The notes beneath the pieces are model-generated. The model did no database searches and had not been told where the DNA came from. It worked only from the letters and a program-made list of their open reading frames with translations. Both the position numbers and the translations under genes were made by a program. Of a DNA stretch of 64,000 bases, positions 12,001-24,000 are shown piece after piece; the stretch's first letter is position 1; each line of letters opens with the position of its first letter. The stretch is from Apricaphanius iberus (taxonomy: Eukaryota; Chordata; Actinopteri; Cyprinodontiformes; Aphaniidae): positions 1,426,001 through 1,490,000 of the forward strand of contig JAPXFQ010002899.1 in assembly GCA_028564705.1 (NCBI GenBank). Reading direction: 5' to 3'.

Positions 12001-15000
12001 TGGGAGTTGACAGCATGTTGGAGAGCTATTGAGACTCTGGAAGGCGCCGTTCTCAAGAGCACATTACCTGCCAACCACCAGATCATGCTGTGGGATTTCC
12101 TCCTTCTAAGGGTGTTTCCACAAAAGTCTGTATTCGGGTACCGTATTTGCTCAAAATCCACGTTTTTCGTACCATGTGAACGCAGCCTGGACCCTGCCCT
12201 GATACGGCCAGAGAAACCTGCCTTGGAGGTAGTATCGGACTCCAGGTACGAGTGGATACGGATCATGTGAACATGTGAAGCCGTACCCTGGCTGCATCTA
12301 AGACAATAGACACGCTCCACACGGAAGTGACGACACCACCGACCAAAGTTACAGAATCGCCACGCGGCCATAAAGAGATCAAAAAAACGCTGTTCAAGCA
12401 TCCCGCAGCAACACATCAGGTTACAAAACGGCGGGTTTACTACGACACTCACTCTGTAGAAGGCTTTAGGTAGCAGTTGGCTAGCAGACCAGTGTGTTGT
12501 CATCCTAGGCTGTCGCTCATTTTTATGACGTCGGTACTTCTCACTCCCTTGTGTGTTGGATAGCTACAGAATTATTTGTATACCGCCACCTACTGGGTCG
12601 GATATAGTCCGTCATGTAAAACACTGGACTCCGGCACGGGCCGAGATCCGCACCATGTCAACAGAAAAAAATGAGCATTTGTCTCTGGCCGTTTTCTGGT
12701 ATGGCTCCACACGTAAAAACGCCCTAAAGTGATAGCTTGTGGGTCAGGAAATGGCTCGTTCAAGGAGTCTTTCATAATTCTGATCGCTTAAGTTAGAGAA
12801 ATGTTCCCTCATTTAAAAACTTTAGCTGAAGTGGTGCTTAATTTCATTCTCCAGTGTGGCAGCGGAGCATGGATTCAGACACCAGATTATTTGACTTCCA
12901 CACAAATGGGTGCGCATTTCAGCAACATGCAGAGCAGGAGGATCATGTGAGGGTGCGTTAAGGCGAAAGCAGGTGAACTCTTCGTATTTGACTGTTGTTT
13001 GGTTTCATTTTTTTTTACATGTTTAGCTGGTTGGATTTAATATAATTTATAATGAATACTATTGAAAATGTTCTATTATGTTATTATATGTAATATGTTG
13101 AATCAGTCGGTCAAAATGACAACAAAAATGTTTTAGCGAGACCTCTGCGCCAACCTGAGACACAGTATGGACCACAGAGCGAAAGACGGGTCAAAACCAA
13201 GCTCGACACCCACCCACAGGCTGATTCCAGCTCAGCCCACACCACCTTAAGAATCACTAATGCAGCACTCCATCGCAGCTGTCCAAACCCAAAAAATAAA
13301 CACAAGAACAGCCAAATTACTTTAAAAGTGCTACAGAAACAAGAAAGCACAACTTCAACCGAGGACTGCAACCCCGATCTGCAGGTACCATGAGATCAGC
13401 TGCCTGGCTCTAGTAAAATTGGTGTGAACTTTGAACTCAAGAAGCCAATGGGTCATTCAAAAGTGAAGCATGCAACATCAAAGACCAGAGTGGTTTCTGG
13501 TGAAAGTTTTTTTTTTTTTTTGCCCGGCTCCAAACTGTAAGATATTGACAACAACTATTTTAATTTCTTGCCGTCTTTGGCTGCACAAAAACGCAACCAT
13601 AAAAGACAACCTGAACGGAAATTGAAGAGGTTATTACATTCAAAGTGCCATGCATTTTAGTTTTGCAAGCCAACAATGTATATGTGGTCGACAGGACTGA
13701 GTTTCCCTTCCTTCCCTTCAATGCTCTCAGATGATGATGGATTTTAGTGACCGACGTGCAGAAGTTGGAAAATGGGGGGTTAATCGCAGCAGATAATGTA
13801 ATTGCATGCTTTTGCAAAATAATAGTAGCTGACATTTGGTTTAGTCTAACCAATCAGAGCTCCCTGATGACAACATAACGTTTAAACTTTCTTGAAGGAT
13901 GGCTTAAAGAATAAGACTCAGATGCGTTAAACTGGCTAATAGTTTAGAAAAAGCCACTCAGACTGCTTGCAGATATTGCTACTTTTCCCCACACAAAAAC
14001 ATGTTCAAAGGTTGCACACATTTGTTAGAAATTGGACAATCAGCAGCCTTGGATAAAAATAGCCTCGCAGCTCCTTCCTGCATAGAACAATCCAAGCACA
14101 AATGCACATATAAGCAACCCGGCAGGACAGAGAAGATCTCCTTGTCACGCAAACAGACATAGGAAATTAACGCGCGAACGGGCTGGTGATGATGTCTTTA
14201 CATACGAACGCTTTGCACGCCGTTTATTACGTATTTAATTACCAAATCAAGATGAGGACAGCTCCGAGGCTTTTAATCAGACCTCGTTAGGCTGTGTCTC
14301 CATGTGTTAACGAGGCTGTCAGCACTTCATTTGCTGCTGTAGTAGGGCAACGTGAGCTTGGAGGCTGAGGGCAGATCTGCGGGGCAAACGCCAACGGTGA
14401 CCCCGCGGCGGCTATGATGTCCACAGGATATGCGTGTCGACATCACAGCCATGGTGAATCTGGACAAGTGCTTACCCCTGACTCAGATCCAGCTAATGCA
14501 GTCAGATAAACATGTCTCCTCTGCATTCGGGTCAAATCAAGATGAGGATGAACAAGGCAAAACGCTGCATGATGGTAGAACTGGTAAAAAGAGGACCCTT
14601 GTGCACAAAAAAAGAAGTAAAATGTGTCACCCTGTATTTAACTACAGCTGTACCTGGACTAATGTGTCTTATTACCGAACAACACATGATTCCCTGATGT
14701 TTATGCTCCATCCCAGAGGCATGCTGCAGAGAATACAACCATCACAGCTCAAACAGAACTTCTCCACCTTTTTCCTGGCAGACGATACGGAAAGCACGCT
14801 GCTGCTCCCGCTGTGAAAATCTGTCAGCTTTTAATGGGATTGTCAATAGAAATGTCTTTCCCAGAGGACCCGAGCAGAACTGACATTGTTGTTGCTGACT
14901 GTTAACGCTCCAAACGGTGGGGTCTCACACATTAACATACCGATCCCATTACGGCTTTCAGCTGCGCTGACACACCTCAACAGGGCGGGTGTGTGCGCAC

Positions 15001-18000
15001 ATGTGGGTTGGCAATCATTGCCTATCTTTGCTTTTACTCCCTCTTCTCTTAAGTAGACGGACAGAAATTATCTGGTGACTTTCTAAATGAGAAAAGGAGA
15101 AACATGAGAAGCTTCTGTCTCCGTCAAGCTCACCCTGCTAATTCTCTGCATTTGTCCTTTGACAGTACCGCCGTCTGCTCTTATTATGGGTTTGCAGGGT
15201 TGCTGTTAAAACCGCCTCACGTATATAATTTATGAACGAAATGGTTGCTCCCTTTCTTTTTTCTGACCATCAGCACTTTCGCGCTTCGCAGTGCTTCAAC
15301 ATGTCAGGGCAGGCAGGAATGCAGAACAGCTGAGACACAGCAAGCCCTCCACAGACCCCAACCTGCCTTCAGATCCCACTGGCACCTCTGTGCACGCCAT
15401 TTCTAAAGTTACAAAGTCAAAGGTTTACAGGAATAATTGGAGTTATTTACACAGTTGCCAAGTCTCCTATTTTAGCAGAGAAACTACAGCGTGCCGTCCC
15501 CTTTCCCACAATCCCCCCGTATTAGTATTATCCCATAAATCTCCTGTAATTGAATACCATTAAAAAAAAAAATCCTCTGCCTCGCTAAACTAAATTGTCA
15601 CAGACCTCGTGAGAATTGCCAGCTGCAGTAGCCCAAGTGGCAGTTCTCGCGTGGCTATCCCCGGGAGGAGGTACAAATAAAGCCCTTAATACTCAACTTC
15701 CATCTTTCATCAGAGATCTGATTGTTCCCTATGTTCCTGACAGAGCACTTCGCTCTCAGCCTGCAGGTTTACTGGTAGTTCCTAGGATTCTTAAAAATAG
15801 AATGGCAGGCAGATCTTTTAGTTATCAGGCTTCTCTCCTGTGGAACCAGCTCCCAGTTTTCATCCATCAGGCAGACACTCTGTCCACTTTCAAGACCAGG
15901 ATTAAGGAGGGAGTCATTTTTTTTTTTTCAACCTGGACCTTATTTATAAGCATGCCTTACGTTCATTTACTCAAGCAGACAAGTTGGAGTCAGCCACTTG
16001 GAGTCATTTGGGAGAAGTTTATATCCATATCTGCCACTAAACTCCTTCATTTCATCAATATTTTGTTATGAATCGCTAGTGCTATTCCCCTGTGAGTTCA
16101 GAGCATTTTGGAGGTGCTTCGTTGTTGTCTGCAGGGGTTTTTACAGGCTTTTAATCCAACCGACTCCAATTTACACTAACCGGCGATTTCAATCACGTTG
16201 CAGCCATCCAGCATCGTGGCTGTAGTCTAAGCAGGTTGTGGAAAGGGAGCCTGTGGAAGCGGAACTTAGTCCACTTGGTCAATTTGTTTGTGCAGTTTGG
16301 AAATAAGAAAAAAGGTCAACCATGTTAACGTCTGCAGTAGCAAGTTCTGTCTAGCCGACCATCGTAGAGCAGAGTGAAAGCCCTGCTCAGACTACAAATG
16401 GAATGCCACACGGCAGTGAAGTAATTAAAATTGTGCATTTGTGTAGTTGGATTAGAAACGTGCCAGAGATTAACTTGAAAACATTGGTAATATGAAGGAG
16501 TTTCGTGGCAGATAATGTCTTATTTAGAGGCAGCACTTCCGCTGCCCTATTAATTCCATTTATATTTGCAAATGGATTTAAACTTCTCTCAAAGGACACC
16601 AAGTGGCTTCAAACTTGTCTGGGTGAGTAAATGAATGTAATGCATGCTATAAATAAAGTCCAGGTTGCAAAATACTGTAATTCCTCTTTTAAATTATCCT
16701 TTTTGATAAAGCTTATGGTTAGAGTGGCTTGGGTTATCCTGAATTATCTCTGTAGTTATGTTGCTATAGTTTTGGAGGACAAATTGATCACTTTTCTTCA
16801 CTCTTCTACTTTTCTCTTCTACTACTCTCCAGTTGTATCATTTGCTGTTATTTCAGGTGTTAACCTTGCTTTCTCCAAGCGTTTTTCTCTCCATAGAAGC
16901 TACGCCTGAATATCTGTGTAACTGCAACAATATAGCTTTTCTTGCAAATTGCCTTGTGAATCGGCGCTGTAAAAAAAACCCCGAATTGAATTAAACAACA
17001 AAGGTGAGAGATTGATGGACCTGATGGAGGACAAGTTATTCCTGCAAAAAACCCAACTAAGAGGTCATGTAAATATCTGGAAAATTGGGACAGCAAATTT
17101 ACTTTCCTACAGAGGAGCAGGATGGGGGGGCTGAGTTGTCAACAAAGAACAGCCTGTCCCATTCTGATCACTTAATAGTAGCGACAGGGTAAAACATGTC
17201 GGAAATTACCGGCATTAGTAAAAATTGCCTGGCAAAAACAAACAAACAACTAAAATCGTCTGACATGCTGACCAACGTGCTTCTCCTCTTACCTATCCAA
17301 TATATTCCCATAAAAACAATCTTAAATAAGAGGTGTTGCATCCATCTGCATCTCCCATTTTTCTGTGTCTCTCTACAGCTCTGCATAGGCCGTAACCGGC
17401 GGTTTTCTTCCCCCCTTAACAGCACTAGAACATACTACCCTGAGCGCTGTAACACGCCTGTTTGTATTTTACTGGGTGCGCTGCTATTCTTCCATGCAGA
17501 TGGAGCTTTGCTTACACCTCTCTGGGACAAAATCTCCTCACTTGTGCTCACTGCGTTGAAACGCTGAGACAAAACAGCGTCGTGAATATCACATTTGGCG
17601 AGATTTTCCAGCATTTATGTAAGTTTTTAAAATACTTCAGTAAGACTGATGAGCAGGGGTGTATCTAGGAAGTTTTCAAAGAGGACTAAATGGAGGCCAG
17701 TGATGATTTTGGGGTGACAGACAAAAAGAAGGGGCCTTGACTGGGTGACAGACATCAGACACACAATATGGGGATCAAAGGTTGACGTAAACATAACTAC
17801 ATTAAACCCATGAATGATTCTAACTAATTAAATGCATTTCGCTCTTATCATTCATAAAAATATTATCTACACAAGAAGTGATACTGTAGCATCTTCAGAA
17901 ATGAAGGACAAAATGAGCACCTGCAGAAAGCAGGGAAGGATTAAAACCACTGGCTAACCAGTCACTACGTTTACATGCAGCAAGAAAAATTCAAATTATT

Positions 18001-21000
18001 GCCTTAGTCCGAGTGAAATCAGACTTTTAAAATGCATGTATAAACTTTGTGGTGCGTTCATACCGCAGGCTTTGTCAGCGTCAGCAAGGCCAAGATTATA
18101 TGTTAAGTCCACGGTTGAGGCCTTTGGAGGAGCGTCACGGTCTCTGCGGCGCTGTGTGAACGTTGGCTCCGTCAACTTTTCAAGCTGCAAAGCTCATAAC
18201 GCTAGCAATGCAGAATTTCAGCTAGTTGAACTTTTGACAGTACCAACGCTCTTGACGCAACATGGCAGCCAAAGAGAGAATATAGCTGTAGTGACGTTGC
18301 CTGACGTCAACGCTGCCTAGTCAACGACGATCTGCTAGTGTGTAAAACATCCAGCAGAGAAAGACCCGCCTACGAGCTTTGCTAGCTTTAGCTTAAAAAT
18401 GTATCTGCTATGTATATGCGTCAATATATATATATATATATATATATATAGCATGTCGTTTATAGCTTCCTGCGTTGATCATGAAACTGAGATTAAAAGT
18501 AATTTGAAAGCATGACATTAGATTGCCCTACATGTTCAGAAAATGTTCAACACACTCATACGTCTGCCAGTGTGGCAGGCGAAGCTAAAAGCTTTTCCAA
18601 CAACACTGCAAGTACCACTGTCCTCTATTTGAACTGGAATGAGAGAAGCTAGCTGATGTGTCATGTGCTAATACTAAATCCAAGGGGCTAGGATGCCCAT
18701 TAAACAATATAACCTCTGCTGTGTGAGCTTGTCAGTACAGATGGACAGCCTCATCATGGATAGAAGATGTTTTTTTCGAAAAAAAAAGAAGAGCCAGGTT
18801 CAGTTAAGAGCGTAAGATCAAATTCTCTATCAAGATTAATGTATGCAAGTAAGTTCAATGTCTCCATGTTAATATCTCTTATTAGGAGTGAAACGCATGG
18901 TTTGGTTTGCCTTTGGGTTGACAGAACAAAGAGAAAAAGGAGCAAAAAGATGATTTTATTCATTAGTATTCTTAACAGTATATTTTCATATTTATGAATA
19001 CATTTGTGTATGATTGTCAGTCCAAGAGGGAGAGATGCAAAAGGGAAAGGAGAGGAGAGAGTGCAAGGTCAGGAAGAACTAAGTGATAAAACAAACAGAA
19101 TATTGGCAGGCAGAAAAGCAACTGTTAAGCTGACGAAGATAAAAAACCCATTCACAATATAATGCATGTAGGTGATGAAAGTTTTGGTTTCTCCCATTAA
19201 TAAAGCTGCTCTACCTGGTAACAACATTCTAACATAAAATCGGTATCAATATTTTAGGGGGATTAAAAAAAAGATCTATAGTATAATTATGTGGTTCAGC
19301 CAGAGCTAAAAAACCTCAGCCAATAATATTCTGTGGAGCAGAACCAGTCTCTGGACCATCTAGTTTTCTGTCTGACTGGCAACCACATTAATGGACCCCT
19401 AGAACCTACCAAACGTGGAGTTACGTGAGGAGGTATGTTACAATTTAGAAAACATCCCTCTGGGTGCTCAGCAACCCTAAACCTTTGATCCTGGAATCAC
19501 CCTAGTCCATGTAATTTATTAATTTACAAATGTAAAAGTTTGACACAAAACATTTGGTTAGAAAGATAAGTATTCATTTTACCATCATTTCGTGTGCAAA
19601 TTCATGAAAACTACTCTATAACAATCCTACTTATTCCTGTCGGACTTAATAATTATATTGATTGCAAATGAAGGATATATAGTAACACGAAGGAATTAAA
19701 TCGCTGATTTAGACTTTGGACTAAATTACGACAGCACTGCTGGTAGCTGGCGCTGCAAGGCGCAAGGACATAATGAGGTGCCTACAAAAGACATGTACTT
19801 CCGTGAACACAAATGTGTGAGTTGCACTGAGTTTTACTGCGGTAGACGTTTATAGTTTATTATTTCTAATGCAAAAACATGCTTCCTGCTTGTGTAGCAA
19901 AAGGTTGCAAAAAAAGTCGAAGACAAACAGCATCACGATGTTTCACAGAACCCATCTAATGTGGAACAAAGAAGACAACAATTTGCAGCCCTGGGAATTT
20001 CTCCGACACCACCACTGGAGAAAATGTATTTATATCTAATTTGACAGGAGCATTTTACTCCAGAGAACTACAAAGAAAAAAAATGGTACATTTTACCAGA
20101 AAGATGGAACTGTGCCTGAAGAATGTGGCAGTCCCATCTAACTTCTGTATAGATTCTGAACGGAGTGCATCATCAATGTTTGTAATGTTATATTTAGTCT
20201 AATTCCTTGGGATTTTCTTTAGGCTATTATGAATTACTATAACTGTGACATTTGGCTGTATTTGAAATGTCTTGTAAAGTGCTTTGAGACGACATGTGTT
20301 GTAAATAAACTGAATAGAATTGAAATGGTCAAGCAGTTCAGATTAAGGTTAAATTGTCCGAGGGGAAAATAAAAATACAGTTGGTGAGTTAATGTCCAAG
20401 CCTTTAACAGGTAAACTTCATTAAGATAATGTAACAATGTCAGAGTGTGTTTTGCTGCCTCGGGTTGCTTACTTGAAGGCGTAACGCAGCAGGAAGCAGA
20501 TCTTGCCGCAGGTGTCGCCCTGGTTGCCTTCGCCCTGATCGCCTTTGGGTCTGTAAAGCTCTGGCTTGATCTGCCCAATGCAGGTAACCTGTTCCTTCTC
20601 CTCACCGTGGAAATCCGGACTGGAGAGCTGGTGAGTCATGGGCTTGGGTCTAAGCACACAGACAGGAAATCAGAAATGTGAGATAACAAGATGCCTGGCA
20701 AAATGGTGGTTCTGCACTTCTCTACACATGCAAACGTCCTGGCTACAGTGCAAGAGGATGCATAACCCCCTCACTGGTTTTACAAAGCAATCATGATCAA
20801 CACAATGTGGCGTTTTGACAAAGAAATGCAGAATAAATCCTTTGATGTCAAAGTGAAAATGATACATACAGATATTTTCATCATTTACATGTAGAGTGAA
20901 AGTAAATAAAAAGAAAAGGTTCCAAGACACTATATTCAATGCATCTCGCTGACAGCGTGTTAAAAAGTGGTGATTTATTTAAAAGTGATATCAAATTAAA

Positions 21001-24000
21001 CATTCCAGAAAGCTCCATCTGTGGATTTTGTAATTAGGGCTGCCACGATTAGTTGCAACAACGTTGACAAGTAAAATTATCGCCAAATAAATTCAGTAAT
21101 CAACATTATCGTTAATTTTCTAAAGCTGTCCTTAATCTGCTCCCTTTCTGCCCCTCACGCACATGCGCAGTTGTGGCAATCAGGTTCTGCTGCAGCGTAG
21201 CTTTGACAGCAGAGAGCCGACAACGTAGCTCTAATGTTCTAGAGTTTTATTAAATAAAAAGAGAAGCATGTGTAATGAAAAATTCACAAAGTTGAAGCTG
21301 CTTTCCACAGCAGTATAGAGGTGTTGTTTGAGCTTCTTAAAGGGAAGCATGCTGTGGCTGATGACAAGCAGACAGTAGCCTCTGTGAGCTAGTTAGCTGC
21401 TAACGTTAGCATAAGCAGTAGATACCCCTGGATACCCCTAGGTATCCAGGGGTATTCATAGATGAAAATGTCTAGATTCTATATTATGACATCCTCTACG
21501 GCCAGAGCTGCTATTTAGAGGCTGATTCTGACCCGTTCATACATCAGCAGCTGCTGCTTTAGCTGACAGGACATCAAGGTGCAGCTATCACAACAAAAAA
21601 ATGCTGCTTATTCTTATTATTGCAATAAAATAATTATTTTGTCAGTATGTAATGTTTACTCTAACTTAAGATGTTAAATGGATGTGGGCAGGAAGGATAT
21701 TTCTGTAAAAATCATTGAGTAGTTTTGATGAAGCTCCTGACTGAAGAGGTTGTTGTATTACCTGATAGCTGCTACAATAACAATGGTGATAGTAATTTCA
21801 CTAATGTTTAACTTTTTATATAGTTCACTGTTAAATGAGCTATCACCTTAAAAATCACTATTTAAAGTAATACCTAGATGTAACATGCAAATATTAGAGC
21901 AGTACTTAATTCTACAATAACATGCATTTTACATGTGATCCGATTAGTCGACTAATACGGGAGCGCCGCTTGGTGGCTGCATGCCCAACAGTGACCTGGA
22001 TCTGTTTGTTGTTGTTGTTGTTTGTAATGATCTTGGACAGGTTGTACTGTATCTGTAAATTCCTTGTATGCATCATACTTGTATGTGTCATACTTGGCGA
22101 TTAAAGCTGATTCTAATCGGCAAAATAATTAATGATTAGTCGATAATCAAAATAATCGTTTGTGGCAGCCCTATTTGTAATACGTGGACATTGAAGAATT
22201 AAAGATATATAAAAGAAATACAAGTGACCTTTATTTGCTGGGTTAGAGAACAGGGAGAAAATAGCCGACTCACTGACAGCTGAAAGCAAGCACCTGCTGG
22301 TCTAACGCCCCTCATGCACGTGCACGACGTGAAATGAGAATCAGCTGAATGAAGCAGCACTAAAAAAAGATTTGCATTGAAAAATAAAGATGAAACTTTG
22401 AAAACTTGATTGTAAGTGACTTAATTGTATATTTCAGTTTTATTTAAAAAAAAGAATCACTTTAAATTTCTATTACACTTTCAATACAGAAATTTTCATT
22501 ACATTTATTTCAGATTCAAAATGACGATTTTCAGTTACAAATATATTTTTCTATGCCAAATTTTATTTTCAGTGCCAATATTTTCAGTTTCATCTCAAGC
22601 TGATATCGTCATGATCCCATTGAACATTGTTTTTTTTGCAAAAATCTTGTCTGTATCTATGCTGCATCTGCTCCAATCTGCACAGCTGTGTGCGTTCAAG
22701 TAACACTGGAAATTTATGGTAAGTTCAATAATTATGACATTTAACACATTACAAAAAAACACAGAATATAAGCCATAAACTCATATTTAATGGCAGTTGG
22801 CAAGAACTGTGCGATGAATACTAAATATGCCCTACTTGTTTAATTTACAAAGTATTATAAAACAAATGATCACTCCATTATTTAATCTTCTTAAGATAAC
22901 AAAATTTTTTTAGTACTAAAAGTTTACTTTAAATGAATGTCCAGTTGTAAACTTTGTACCAGTTCCCCTCTCTCAACAAAAATTTTATTACATGTTCTAC
23001 AGTCTCTTCTCAAAGGCAAATGTCACATTTCCCTGCACCATGTTTCCCCTGTTTGAATACATGATTATTTAACTCATGAAAAAATCCTGATCTAGATCTA
23101 ATAATTTATTCCTTTCTGTTTTATTCCGTTTTCCTCACTATACCAAATTTCCTTTGAACGTTATAAAGGCACCTACCAGTTCATTATCCCATAGTTTTAT
23201 CTTTATCTTGACCTTTTGAGGTTGCCTGTTTCTGTTCTATGGGTTATTTTATTTACACGTTTTACATGCTGTGTTTATTGCAAACTATTTTTATTTGTAT
23301 TGAATGTTGGAGGAGGAAAAGAAGATTGACAAATTATTGATATTTCATCAGTAATTTAATTATCGTGACATCATCTGGTGACATCTAGCGACTTTCTGGG
23401 TCAAATTCAGCTACTTTATTTATCAGTTGGCAACACTGATTAAGTCACCCAACAGAGAAATTTAATTGAACAGAATCCTCTAGATCTAAAAAAAACAAAG
23501 CCAGCGGTTTTGAACCACAATGGTTCTGTGCTGTGGATAAATTTGGTTATTGAACAATGTGTCCTTTGTTGAGTAATTATGATATTGAATTCACGGTATT
23601 GGCTACTAATGTGAATTCATGTAGCCCAAAAAACAAAACAAAAAAAATCGCATGTGCTCTCAAGTCCTGCAGTGAATACCACCACTGACCTTTTTAGACC
23701 TAGTGAAAAGTCTAATATTAGGAAATAATAAAAATTATCCACTAGATTGGATTTAAAATAATTAAATCTCAGATTAAGAGCAGTTAATGCTACAAGACTT
23801 TAATTAATGAAAACTAAGCCAAAATGCAGTCCGAGTAGGGAATCAATAGTTGTAATGAGTTAAAGTGTTTATTTTCTTGGCATGTTCATTCATGCATGGC
23901 ATCATTGAGGTCCAACACATCATTTTAATTAGACTGAGGTCTGTATTTTTTATTTGTCTATAGCAGGACCTCGTTTCTTTTCTCTCTCAGGTGCCCTGCT

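Larger units (their letters stand above)
9042..20472. other. syt3 intron 4 (11.4 kb)
   Basis: Lies between the exons at 9041 and 20473. Named contents: possible LINE piece (9560-9690), tRNA-like repeat (11150-11460), repeat shared with 45.9 kb (12730-12860), repeat-poor block (13990-14430), LINE split by a foldback element (15616-16998), AT microsatellite (18425-18450), THAP relic (19879-20150) and LINE tail (20240-20325). I see nothing definite in 9700-11150, 13000-13990, 14430-15600 or 17000-19740. 18040-18320 has the base composition of a DNA-transposon end but was not assigned. Confidence 0.7.

Noticed and set aside
11877..12503. 208-codon open frame on the minus strand
   Set aside because: No recognisable domain, no splice support, and it overlaps repeat-like sequence with a plus-strand frame of similar quality; composition is not coding-like.
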